The translations under genes and the position numbers were made by a program. From Betaproteobacteria bacterium (GTDB lineage: Bacteria; Pseudomonadota; Gammaproteobacteria; Burkholderiales; UBA9220): a stretch of DNA of 5,568 nt. Under the pieces are notes generated by a model, which worked only from the letters and a program-made list of their open reading frames with translations, ran no database searches and was not told the DNA's origin. Where the stretch lies: positions 1 through 5,568 of the forward strand of contig DOVS01000077.1 of assembly GCA_003519965.1 (NCBI GenBank). The letters are read 5' to 3'. Below, piece after piece: positions 1-5,568 of this stretch (position 1 is the stretch's first letter; each line of letters opens with the position of its first letter).

Positions 1-1088
1 TCGCGCTGGACGCGCACGCCCTCCTTGGCCTCGACGGCCTGGTGCAGGCCCTCCGACCAGCGACGGCCCGGCATCTGGCGCCCGGTGAACTCATCGACGA
101 TGACGATCTCGTCGTTTTGCACTACATAGTGCTGGTCGCGATGATACAAAGCGTAGGCGCGCAACGCCGCGTACAGGTGGTGCATTAGGGAAATATTGGC
201 GGCGTCGTAAAGACTGGCGCCCGATTCCAGCAACCCCGCCTTAACCAGCAATTGCTCGCCGTTCTCATGTCCGTCTTCCGTTAGCAACACTTGGTGCGCT
301 TTCTCGTCCACCGAGTAATCGCCCGGCCCATCCTCCGTTTCCTGTTTAGTCAGCAGGGGAGCGAGCGTATTGACGCGATAGTACAGGTCTACATCGTCTT
401 CCGCCTGGCCGGAAATAATCAGCGGGGTGCGCGCCTCGTCGATGAGGATCGAATCCACTTCGTCCACCACGGCGAAATAAAGCGGGCGCTGCACCCGTTC
501 GCTGGGTTGATACACCATATTGTCGCGTAGATAATCGAAGCCGTACTCGTTGTTGGTGCCGTAGGTAATGTCCGCGGCATAGGCTTGTTGCTTTTCCTCG
601 TGACTCATTTCCGGCAGATTGACGCCCACCGTCAACCCGAGAAATTGGTACAGCTTGCCCATCCATTCGGCATCCCGCTGCGCCAGGTAATCGTTTACCG
701 TGACCACGTGAACGCCTTTGCCCGCCAGTGCATTGAGGTAGACCGGCAAAGTGCCCACTAAGGTTTTGCCCTCGCCAGTGCGCATTTCCGCGATTTTCCC
801 GTTGTGCAACACCATGCCGCCAATCAACTGAACGTCGAAATGGCGCATATGCAACACGCGCTTACCGGCTTCACGGACGACGGCAAACGCCTCCAGCATC
901 ATATCGTTCAGCGATTCGCCCTGTTGGCAACGCTGTTTGAATGCATTCGTCTTGGCGCGGAGTTCATCGTCGCTCAAGCGGGCGATGCCGGGTTCAAACG
1001 CATTGATGTCATGCACGATTTGTTGGTATTGCTTGACCAGCCGCTCGTTACGGCTGCCGAATATCTTTTTAAGGGCGCGGGTTAGCAT
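1..1088 (-). CDS. secA: Protein translocase ATPase SecA, N-terminal 362 residues (partial)
   Basis: SecA is the cytoplasmic ATPase motor that pushes preproteins through the SecYEG channel. I translated the reverse strand from ATG at 1088-1086 to the left edge and found 362 uninterrupted codons, about 40% of a roughly 900-residue family member. The start [16 protein letters not shown] matches the usual SecA N-terminus. Walker A, MRTGEGKT, is at residues 102-109. The helicase-like segments [14 protein letters not shown] and [15 protein letters not shown] follow. Walker B DEVD is at 209-212, in [15 protein letters not shown]. The preprotein-crosslinking region follows, and NBD1 resumes with VDEFTGR and [17 protein letters not shown] near the edge. 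The start is fixed by homology; the ribosome-binding site is weak (only TAAAG just upstream). It lies 75 bp downstream of the M23 gene on the same strand. No secM-like gene precedes it. NBD2 and the C-terminal tail lie outside the window. Identification is essentially certain. Confidence 0.98.
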   Translation of the reverse strand, partial: MLTRALKKIFGSRNERLVKQYQQIVHDINAFEPGIARLSDDELRAKTNAFKQRCQQGESLNDMMLEAFAVVREAGKRVLHMRHFDVQLIGGMVLHNGKIAEMRTGEGKTLVGTLPVYLNALAGKGVHVVTVNDYLAQRDAEWMGKLYQFLGLTVGVNLPEMSHEEKQQAYAADITYGTNNEYGFDYLRDNMVYQPSERVQRPLYFAVVDEVDSILIDEARTPLIISGQAEDDVDLYYRVNTLAPLLTKQETEDGPGDYSVDEKAHQVLLTEDGHENGEQLLVKAGLLESGASLYDAANISLMHHLYAALRAYALYHRDQHYVVQNDEIVIVDEFTGRQMPGRRWSEGLHQAVEAKEGVRVQR

Positions 1089-1130
1089 AACACTTTACGA
1101 ACAAAGAAATTTTAATGGAATGATGCGTAA

Positions 1131-1158
1131 GGCGAACGCCGCCGGCGCCGGGGCGCCG
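1131..1158 (-). other. GC-rich stem-loop between the M23 gene and secA
   Basis: Positions 1143-1149 (CGGCGCC) and 1152-1158 (GGCGCCG) are perfect 7-base reverse complements two bases apart. In RNA this gives about six GC pairs with a four-base loop. A smaller GGCG-TT-CGCC element follows at 1140-1131 on the reverse strand. The structure begins five bases past the M23 stop codon and ends about 40 bases before the secA start. It is followed by AT-rich sequence but not by an immediate T run, so it is not a classical intrinsic terminator. It could be a partial terminator, an mRNA-stabilising 3' end or a structured secA leader. The function is inferred only; each arm is also a palindrome and chance is possible in GC-rich DNA. 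Confidence 0.4.
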
Positions 1159-1163
1159 ATGTG

Positions 1164-2081
1164 TCAACCCACCGCTTTCAGATAACTGATCGGGTTCTGG
1201 GGAACGCCATGATAACGGACTTCAAAATGCAAATGCGGCCCGGTGGAGCGCCCCGTATCGCCCGACAAGGCAATTTCCTGGCCGCGCAGGACGATATCGC
1301 CCTCCTTGACCAATAGCTTGGAGCAATGCGCATAGCGGGTCACTAATCCGTTGCCGTGATTGATCGCCACCAGATTCCCATAGCCGAATGGATTAAACCG
1401 GGCATAAGTAACCACACCGTTCGCCGCCGCCAGCACCGGCGTCCCCACGCGGACCATGAAGTCCACGCCTTCGTGGAATTCACGCTTGCCGTTGATGGGG
1501 TCGATCCGCCAGCCGAAAGGAGACGAAATATAACCATGTCTGACTGGATGAAATGAGGGGAACGCGCTTTTGCTGATGCTTTTTTCCTGAAGCATCGCCT
1601 CCAGCACCATCAGCCGGTCGGAACGATCCTCCATCCGCCGGGCGAGAACATCGATCTGGTGCTGGAGATCGCTCCGGCTTAGATCCACCTCGGGCACATC
1701 GGACACCCCGCCGCGAGCGGGCGGGTGTCCAAACTGGAAATCTTCTTTGTTGATTCCCGCCATCTTAGCCAAGCGGGAGCCCAATGCATCCAAGCGGGTC
1801 ATCTGTGCTTGCATTTCGCCCACTCTGACGGCAATCGCATTCAGATTGGTCTGAAGGTACGCGCGATTCTTCTTTAGCTGCGCTTCTTGAGATTGGTGAA
1901 TAATCGACTGGAAATAGGCGCTTTTGATTTCCGGGGCGTGATACAGTGAGTAGTAGAATAATCCTGCCGCAAGCAGCAGCGGCAACAGCACCCAAACAAG
2001 AGCGATCAAGGCAAATTGGCGGGGCCGCAACGTGAACGTTCTCGGTCTGGCCAGCTTGTCGGATACGAAAATGATATTCAA
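1164..2081 (-). CDS. Membrane-anchored M23 (LytM-type) peptidoglycan endopeptidase
   Basis: This is a predicted zinc metallo-endopeptidase of 305 residues that should cut peptide cross-links of peptidoglycan in the periplasm. Residues 1-21 are cytoplasmic and basic. One membrane segment covers about 22-44 (FALIALVWVLLPLLLAAGLF). Residues about 51-108 and 135-165 look like coiled coil. The catalytic domain spans about 178-295. Its zinc ligands are H203 and D207 (HEGVD) and H285 (second His of GPHLHFEV), with H252 (YAHCS) and H283 as catalytic histidines. All are present, so the enzyme should be active, unlike degenerate LytM activators such as EnvC. The frame has no nearby ATG. I chose TTG at 2081-2079 because AGGGGA lies seven bases upstream and the protein then begins MNIIFVSD, as homologues do from memory. 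Another in-frame TTG at 2120 would overlap dciA. It diverges from dciA and precedes secA in the same direction. E. coli has secM at this place. A specific gene name is not justified. Confidence 0.93.
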   Translation of the reverse strand: MNIIFVSDKLARPRTFTLRPRQFALIALVWVLLPLLLAAGLFYYSLYHAPEIKSAYFQSIIHQSQEAQLKKNRAYLQTNLNAIAVRVGEMQAQMTRLDALGSRLAKMAGINKEDFQFGHPPARGGVSDVPEVDLSRSDLQHQIDVLARRMEDRSDRLMVLEAMLQEKSISKSAFPSFHPVRHGYISSPFGWRIDPINGKREFHEGVDFMVRVGTPVLAAANGVVTYARFNPFGYGNLVAINHGNGLVTRYAHCSKLLVKEGDIVLRGQEIALSGDTGRSTGPHLHFEVRYHGVPQNPISYLKAVG

Positions 2082-2088
2082 AAAGCGA

Positions 2089-2094
2089 TCCCCT
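2089..2094 (-). promoter_or_regulatory. Shine-Dalgarno site that decides the M23 TTG start
   Basis: AGGGGA on the reverse strand lies seven bases before TTG at 2081-2079, a standard spacing. It supports this TTG over the in-frame TTG at 2120, whose best purine stretch (AGGAAG) is about 11 bases away. It touches the palindrome in the divergent gap. Confidence 0.6.
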
Positions 2095-2103
2095 GGAATT
2101 CCA
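2094..2103. repeat. 10-bp perfect palindrome in the dciA/M23 divergent gap
   Basis: TGGAATTCCA reads the same on both strands and lies inside the 27-bp gap between the two divergent start codons. It overlaps the end of the M23 Shine-Dalgarno site and the only GGA purine stretch in front of dciA. It could be a shared operator or a chance palindrome. Its presence is seen directly; its function is unknown. Confidence 0.5.
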
Positions 2104-2108
2104 AAACC

Positions 2109-2552
2109 ATGTCTGCTCAAAAAATCCGTTTCTTCCTAAGCGCCTCGCCCCGCCTCATGCAGTGGTCGACACAAACCCATCGGTTAAACGATCTGCAACA
2201 GTCGCTTCAGCAAGCGTTGCCAAGCCAGCTTCTCGGCGCCTACCGCGCGGGCGCCCTGAAAGAGCGGCGGTTGGTTATTTATGCTATTAACGGCGCGGTT
2301 GCCGCAAAACTGAAGCAGCAACTACCCACCCTGCTTAAAAAACTACATCAGCGCGATTTCGATATCGCCGCCATCCAGGTTAAGGTGCATGTCGCCCCCT
2401 CTTTCGCCGGCCGTAAGCATATCAAGCATACGGCAATAAGCCAAGCGGCGCGCACCGGCTTGGGCCATCTAGCGTCCGATCTGCCGGACTCGCCGCTTAA
2501 ATTGGCGCTCGACCGCCTGCTTCGGCGCCATCGTTCGGACTCGACAAGCTAA
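2109..2552 (+). CDS. dciA: DciA-like DUF721 protein, probable DnaB helicase operator
   Basis: DciA proteins (DUF721/DUF721-like) bind the replicative helicase DnaB and help load it at the origin in bacteria that lack phage-derived DnaC or DnaI. This copy has 147 residues. The likely domain, about residues 25-95, contains the family pattern: LQQSLQQALPSQLLGAYRAG, then the beta-strand segment ERRLVIYAINGAVAAKLKQQ, then LPTLLKKLHQRDFDIAAIQVKV. The C-terminal part is basic with a polar tail and ends LLRRHRSDSTS. ATG at 2109 is chosen because an upstream in-frame extension to 2016 would lie inside the M23 coding region and reads as low-quality shadow sequence. Its ribosome-binding site is weak (TGGA, 11 bases away). 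The main support is position: dciA lies between lpxC and the M23/secA pair in many non-enteric proteobacteria. It is the only forward-strand gene here, divergent from M23 and convergent with lpxC. The family is fast-evolving, so function is inferred from family and synteny. Confidence 0.82.
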   Translation: MSAQKIRFFLSASPRLMQWSTQTHRLNDLQQSLQQALPSQLLGAYRAGALKERRLVIYAINGAVAAKLKQQLPTLLKKLHQRDFDIAAIQVKVHVAPSFAGRKHIKHTAISQAARTGLGHLASDLPDSPLKLALDRLLRRHRSDSTS

Positions 2553-2570
2553 TTTATTCGCCGGCCGCGT

Positions 2571-3485
2571 TCAGGCTATTTGGGGCTGGAGGCGGGCGAT
2601 GCCCTCCGGCGCTTCTCCAACCTGCTCGAAAGCCGCATATTCCCAAGCGGTTGCATCCGCCAGCAACGCCCGCAGCAACCGGTTATTCAACGCATGCCCC
2701 GATTTATAACCAGTAAACGCCCCGATCAGCGCATGACCGAGCAAATAAAGATCGCCGATGGCGTCCAGGACTTTGTGTTTGACAAATTCATCCTCATAGC
2801 GCAGCCCGTCGGCGTTGAGGATGCGAAACTCGTCCATCACAATCGCATTGTCCATGCTGCCGCCCAGCGCTAGGCCATTGGCCCGCAGCGTTTCCACCTC
2901 GCGCATGAAACCGAAGGTGCGCGCGCGGCTCACTTCCTTGACATAAGAAGTGGCCGCGTAATCCACCGTGGCGGATTGAATCGAATGTTCAAACGCCGGA
3001 TGATTGAAGGCGATGGTGAAATCCACACGAAAACCGTGGTGCGGCTCGAACTGCACCCATTTGTCGCCATCTTCCACGCGTATTTTCTTTTTGATGCGAA
3101 TAAACCGTTTCGCCGCTTGCTGCTCGACGATCCCGGCGGACTGGAGAAGAAAGACAAACGGCCCGGCGCTGCCGTCCATGATCGGAACCTCTGGCGCGGT
3201 CAGATCGACATAGGCGTTATCGATGCCTAGCCCGGCAAACGCCGACATCAGGTGTTCGACGGTGGCGACATGAACGCCGTCCGCTTCCAGGGTCGTGGAC
3301 ATCCGGGTATCGGTGACGCGATGGGGCGCCGCCCGAACTTCGGCGGGAACCGCCAAATCGACGCGGCGAAATACGATGCCGCTGTCCGGGGCGGCGGGCC
3401 GCAAGGTCAGATCGACTTTTTTACCCGTGTGCAGGCCAACACCAGTGGCGCGAATTATGTTTTTTAGCGTGCGTTGTTTAATCAT
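2571..3485 (-). CDS. lpxC: UDP-3-O-acyl-N-acetylglucosamine deacetylase LpxC
   Basis: LpxC is the cytoplasmic zinc enzyme that removes acetate from UDP-3-O-(R-3-hydroxyacyl)-GlcNAc, the committed step of lipid A synthesis. The protein has 304 residues against 305 in E. coli and aligns along its whole length. It opens with MIKQRTLK and [12 protein letters not shown]. The predicted active-site residues are E77-H78 (TVEHLMSA), H237-K238 and D241 ([12 protein letters not shown]), D245 and H264 (KSGHALNN). H78, H237 and D241 are the zinc ligands. The conserved [10 protein letters not shown] (101-110) and SRARTFGFM are present. The start at 3485 follows family homology, with GGA five bases upstream. 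An in-frame ATG at 3515 would add ten residues with no family support. The C-terminal end (RLQPQIA) differs from the E. coli tail that controls FtsH turnover, so regulation may differ. It follows ftsZ by 106 bp on the same strand and ends 18 bp from the end of convergent dciA. Confidence 0.98.
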   Translation of the reverse strand: MIKQRTLKNIIRATGVGLHTGKKVDLTLRPAAPDSGIVFRRVDLAVPAEVRAAPHRVTDTRMSTTLEADGVHVATVEHLMSAFAGLGIDNAYVDLTAPEVPIMDGSAGPFVFLLQSAGIVEQQAAKRFIRIKKKIRVEDGDKWVQFEPHHGFRVDFTIAFNHPAFEHSIQSATVDYAATSYVKEVSRARTFGFMREVETLRANGLALGGSMDNAIVMDEFRILNADGLRYEDEFVKHKVLDAIGDLYLLGHALIGAFTGYKSGHALNNRLLRALLADATAWEYAAFEQVGEAPEGIARLQPQIA

Positions 3486-3552
3486 GGGGTTCCAAAACTT
3501 TTCAAGGCAAAGCATCCCTCCGGCACGGAGTTTATCATGGCGGCATGACGTG

Positions 3553-3597
3553 CGCTAGTCATTGATTTTCCATCCCATCCGGGGAAAATCGCTAGTC
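3553..3597. repeat. 8-bp inverted repeat flanked by 8-bp direct repeats, ftsZ-lpxC gap
   Basis: GATTTTCC at 3564-3571 and GGAAAATC at 3583-3590 are perfect reverse complements around an 11-base loop. CGCTAGTC occurs at 3553-3560 and again at 3590-3597, as direct repeats on either side. The second copy includes the ftsZ stop codon (TAG, reverse strand, 3594-3592). The hairpin therefore starts two bases past the ftsZ stop on the mRNA. There is no T run after it, so an intrinsic terminator is unlikely. It may be an RNA processing or stability element, or a small duplication or insertion scar. The repeats are certain; their role is not. Confidence 0.5.
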
Positions 3598-4740
3598 CGC
3601 CTGCTTGCGCAAGAACGCCGGAATATCCAGAAACTCCATCCCGGACTGTTTCATCGCCTCCACTTGAGCGTCACGGCGGCGGCGGATCACGGCGGGCTGC
3701 TCCAAGCCCTGATAATCGACATCCATCGGCGCATCGTCGGTGCCGCTTTTAACGACGGTCAGCGACTTGGGTTGCTGACGGCTGACGGGAGCGCCCAAAC
3801 CGGTCGCCACAATCGTTACCCGCAAATCCTCTTCCATGTTTTCCTCGATGACCGTGCCCACAATTACCGTCGCGTCGTCGGCGGTAAAACTGCGAATAGT
3901 GTTCATGGCGTCATGCACTTCCTTCATCTTAATATTGGCGCTGGCCGTGATATTCACCAATACGCCACGGGCGCCGGATAAGTTGACATCCTCCAGCAAC
4001 GGGCTGGAAACCGCCTGCTGCGCCGCCATTTTGGCGCGATCCATCCCCTGCGCGCGGGCGGAGCCCATCATTGCCATACCCATCTCGGACATGACCGTGC
4101 GCACGTCGGCGAAATCCACGTTGACCAAGCCGGGGCATTTAATCACTTCGGCAATCCCAGCGACCGCGCCATGCAGCACTTCGTTGGCCGCCCGAAATGC
4201 GTCTAGCATGCTAACGTCCTCGCCCAGCACTTGCATCAGCTTGTCGTTGGGAATTACGATCAACGAATCCACATGCTGCGCTAACGCCTCGATGCCGCTG
4301 TGCGCGAGCTTCATGCGTTTACCTTCGAAGATGAAGGGTTTGGTGACCACCGCCACCGTGAGAACGCCGAGCTCCTTCGCTACTTCCGCCACCACCGGCG
4401 CAGCGCCGGTGCCGGTGCCGCCGCCCATGCCGGCGGTGATAAACAGCATATCGGAGCCATCGATCGTCTCGGCAATGCGGTCGCGGTCTTCCAACGCCGC
4501 ATCCCGGCCGATTTCCGGGTTGGCGCCAGCGCCCAATCCCTTCGTCACATCCCGGCCTAGTTGCAACAGCGTGGTGGCGCGGCTTTTATCCAGCGCCTGA
4601 ATATCGGTATTGGCGCAAATAAATTCCACGCCGCCGACCCCTTGCGCGATCATGTGGTCAACCGCGTTGCCGCCGCAACCGCCAACGCCGATGACCTTGA
4701 TCACCGCTTCCTGACTTTCATTCGCCATCACTTCAAACAT
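3592..4740 (-). CDS. ftsZ: Cell division GTPase FtsZ
   Basis: FtsZ is the tubulin-like GTPase that polymerises at midcell and organises the division machinery. The protein has 382 residues, against 383 in E. coli, and is complete. Nucleotide-binding sequence GVGGCGGNAV is at 18-27, with a Cys where many relatives have Gly or Ala. The tubulin signature GGGTGTG is at 106-112. The T7 synergy loop NVDFADVR is at 207-214, with D209 and D212 positioned to drive GTP hydrolysis across the filament contact. A variable linker of about 50 residues, including RRRR near 353-356, leads to the conserved tail DIPAFLRKQAD (372-382), which binds FtsA, ZipA and MinC in known systems. The start at 4740 (MFEVMANESQ) fits the family and has a near-ideal ribosome-binding site. 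It follows ftsA by 80 bp and precedes lpxC by 106 bp, all on one strand. Many changes from E. coli resemble betaproteobacterial or deep gammaproteobacterial FtsZ. Confidence 0.99.
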   Translation of the reverse strand: MFEVMANESQEAVIKVIGVGGCGGNAVDHMIAQGVGGVEFICANTDIQALDKSRATTLLQLGRDVTKGLGAGANPEIGRDAALEDRDRIAETIDGSDMLFITAGMGGGTGTGAAPVVAEVAKELGVLTVAVVTKPFIFEGKRMKLAHSGIEALAQHVDSLIVIPNDKLMQVLGEDVSMLDAFRAANEVLHGAVAGIAEVIKCPGLVNVDFADVRTVMSEMGMAMMGSARAQGMDRAKMAAQQAVSSPLLEDVNLSGARGVLVNITASANIKMKEVHDAMNTIRSFTADDATVIVGTVIEENMEEDLRVTIVATGLGAPVSRQQPKSLTVVKSGTDDAPMDVDYQGLEQPAVIRRRRDAQVEAMKQSGMEFLDIPAFLRKQAD

Positions 4741-4804
4741 GATTTCCTCCTTCGACCTTTGCCGTAAAATTAGCCTGCTTCGCCCTGTCCGCACTCATAT
4801 CCAT
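4733..4804 (-). CDS. Possible 23-codon ORF linking ftsA to ftsZ
   Basis: ATG at 4804-4802 opens a 23-codon frame that begins MDMSADRAKQ and ends KVEGGNHV, with TGA at 4735-4733. Its stop lies inside ftsZ, overlapping it by eight bases. GGGAGG sits six bases before the ATG, an ideal arrangement, and begins four bases past the ftsA stop. The ftsZ Shine-Dalgarno site lies inside this frame, so ribosomes finishing it would stop right at the ftsZ start. I recognise no homologue, membrane segment or known leader-peptide motif. It could be a coupling ORF that raises or tunes FtsZ synthesis, or a chance frame in a purine-rich spacer. Length and composition alone cannot decide. Confidence 0.3.
   Translation of the reverse strand: MDMSADRAKQANFTAKVEGGNHV
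4746..4752 (-). promoter_or_regulatory. Strong Shine-Dalgarno site of ftsZ
   Basis: AAGGAGG on the reverse strand lies five bases before ATG at 4740-4738. This is close to the full anti-16S consensus and is the strongest site in the window with optimal spacing. It fixes the ftsZ start over the in-frame GTG at 4794 and fits the high FtsZ level cells need. Confidence 0.85.
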
Positions 4805-4810
4805 CCCACG

Positions 4811-4816
4811 CCTCCC
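4811..4816 (-). promoter_or_regulatory. Shine-Dalgarno-like GGGAGG just after the ftsA stop
   Basis: GGGAGG on the reverse strand begins four bases past the ftsA stop codon and lies six bases before ATG at 4804. It is the main evidence for translation of the small ORF in the ftsA-ftsZ gap. It serves no annotated gene otherwise. Confidence 0.45.
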
Positions 4817-4820
4817 ATTA

Positions 4821-5568
4821 CTAGAAATTTCCTTGAAACCAACTTTTCATTCTTTGCAGCAACTGTGTCACCGAGCCGGTTTGCAAATTCGCGATGTGGT
4901 GACGCTGATGCTGATCCAACCCCGCCAGCAATAATCCAACCGCCGTGGAGTAACGCGGATTACGCACTACTTCCGCCAACCCGCCGACGTACTGGGGCAT
5001 GCCCACTCGCACCGGCGTATGGAACACTTCCTCTCCCAACTCTCCCATGCCGGGGAGGGCGCTGCTGCCGCCGGTGATGACGACCCCCGATGAAATCAGG
5101 TCTTCGTAGCCGCTACGGCGCAGTTCCGCTTGCACCAGGGTGTACAGCTCTTCGACGCGTGGTTCGATGACTTCCGCCAGCGTCTGGCGCGACAGCTTGC
5201 GCGACCCCCGCTCCCCGACCCCCGGCACATCCACCACTTCGTTGGTGTCGGCAAGCTGACGCAAGGCGCAGCCGTAGGTTCGCTTAAGGTCTTCCGCGTC
5301 CTTGGTCGGCGTCCGTAGCGCCATCGCAATGTCGTTGGTAATCTGGTCGCCGGCGATGGGAATCACCGCGGTATGGCGGATAGCGCCATTGGTGAATACC
5401 GCGATATCCGTAGTGCCGCCGCCGATGTCCACCAGGCAGACGCCCAGGTCCTTTTCGTCCTCGGACAACACCGCCATGCTGGAAGCCAACGGCTGCAAAA
5501 TCAGGTCGCGCACGTCCAGTCCGCAGCGGCGCACGCATTTGATAATGTTCTGCGCCGCGCTGACCGCG
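4821..5568 (-). CDS. ftsA: Cell division protein FtsA, C-terminal 248 residues (partial)
   Basis: FtsA is the actin-like ATPase that anchors FtsZ filaments to the inner membrane and recruits later division proteins. The frame is open to the right edge, so the N-terminal roughly 40% and the start lie outside. The visible part begins in subdomain 2A with SAAQNIIKCVRRCGLDV. The phosphate-2 motif DIGGGTTDIAVF is at about 5429-5394. The family segment RQTLAEVIEPRVEEL follows, then the adenosine motif VVITGGSSALPGM near 5090-5052 and YSTAVGLLLAGL. The last residues (about LLQRMKSWFQGNF, 4862-4824) match the C-terminal amphipathic helix that binds the membrane. The stop is TAG at 4823-4821. It lies 80 bp ahead of ftsZ on the same strand, the usual dcw arrangement. 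No frameshift or missing motif is seen in this part. Confidence 0.98.
   Translation of the reverse strand, partial: AVSAAQNIIKCVRRCGLDVRDLILQPLASSMAVLSEDEKDLGVCLVDIGGGTTDIAVFTNGAIRHTAVIPIAGDQITNDIAMALRTPTKDAEDLKRTYGCALRQLADTNEVVDVPGVGERGSRKLSRQTLAEVIEPRVEELYTLVQAELRRSGYEDLISSGVVITGGSSALPGMGELGEEVFHTPVRVGMPQYVGGLAEVVRNPRYSTAVGLLLAGLDQHQRHHIANLQTGSVTQLLQRMKSWFQGNF

Noticed and set aside
346..666. Reverse-strand 106-codon frame and other short frames within 1-1088
   Set aside because: The true frame here is SecA, which I translated without a break from 1088 to the edge; the others are off-frame shadows.
1109..1114. TAAAAT on the reverse strand as a secA -10 box
   Set aside because: Five of six bases match but the best -35 (TTCGCC, 16 bp away) matches only three of six; AT-rich DNA makes such a hit likely by chance.
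1162..1167. Perfect TTGACA on the reverse strand at the end of the M23 gene, as a secA -35 box
   Set aside because: At 17 bp spacing the -10 position is CGGCGG, so no usable -10 box exists.
2016..2108. Upstream extension of dciA by 31 codons to ATG 2016
   Set aside because: It would run antisense through the N-terminal coding region of the M23 gene, and the extra residues do not look like the DUF721 family start.
3529..3537. TGATAAACT on the reverse strand as an extended -10 promoter for lpxC
   Set aside because: Four of six -10 bases plus TG, but no -35 at a fitting distance; too weak to annotate, though a local lpxC promoter remains possible.
3564..3590. Intrinsic terminator after ftsZ
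   Set aside because: The stem is AT-containing, 8 bp, with an 11-base loop and no T run downstream on the reverse strand; it is kept only as a repeat.
3836..4600. A 254-codon open frame on the forward strand, opposite ftsZ
   Set aside because: It lies antisense to intact, strongly conserved ftsZ; its Ser/Ala/Thr/Pro-rich sequence is what the complement of ftsZ codons would give, and it has no recognisable domain.
4741..4794. Extension of FtsZ to GTG 4794
   Set aside because: The family start MFEV at 4740 has the near-perfect AAGGAGG site; the extra 18 residues have no family support.

Overview
The window is a contiguous piece of the distal division and cell wall (dcw) cluster of a Gram-negative proteobacterium. 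The reverse strand reads ftsA (3' part), ftsZ, lpxC, then an M23 peptidase gene and secA (5' part). One gene, a DciA/DUF721 protein, is inserted on the forward strand between lpxC and the peptidase. The order ftsA-ftsZ-lpxC-dciA-M23-secA is, from general knowledge, the arrangement of many non-enteric Gammaproteobacteria and Betaproteobacteria. Having dciA, and an M23 gene where Escherichia coli has secM, argues against an enteric bacterium. The FtsZ and LpxC sequences have traits of both betaproteobacteria and early-branching gammaproteobacteria, so I do not name an order. LpxC shows that the cell makes lipid A. Base composition is moderately GC-rich and looks uniform, with no sign of recent gene transfer.

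Layout: 1-1088 (-) SecA residues 1-362, running off the left edge. 1089-1163 is a short gap with a GC-rich stem-loop. 1164-2081 (-) is a membrane-anchored LytM/M23 endopeptidase that most likely starts at TTG. 2082-2108 is a 27-bp divergent gap centred on a 10-bp palindrome. 2109-2552 (+) is dciA. 2553-2570 is an 18-bp convergent gap. 2571-3485 (-) is lpxC. 3486-3591 is a gap holding an 8-bp inverted repeat flanked by 8-bp direct repeats. 3592-4740 (-) is ftsZ. 4741-4820 is the ftsA-ftsZ gap, which contains a possible 23-codon ORF with a very good ribosome-binding site. 4821-5568 (-) is the 3' part of ftsA. No stretch over 300 bases lacks a gene.

How the genes work together: FtsA tethers FtsZ to the membrane to form the division ring. 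LpxC commits precursors to outer-membrane lipid A. The M23 enzyme should cut peptidoglycan cross-links in the periplasm. SecA drives export of envelope proteins. DciA loads or assists the replicative helicase DnaB. The locus therefore joins replication, division, envelope growth and secretion. All main genes are intact and look ordinary. The observations worth a second look are small and lie between the genes: the possible ORF coupling ftsA to ftsZ, the repeat structure after ftsZ, the tight divergent dciA/M23 start region with its TTG start, and the antisense position of dciA. I see no clear sign of an undescribed large system here.
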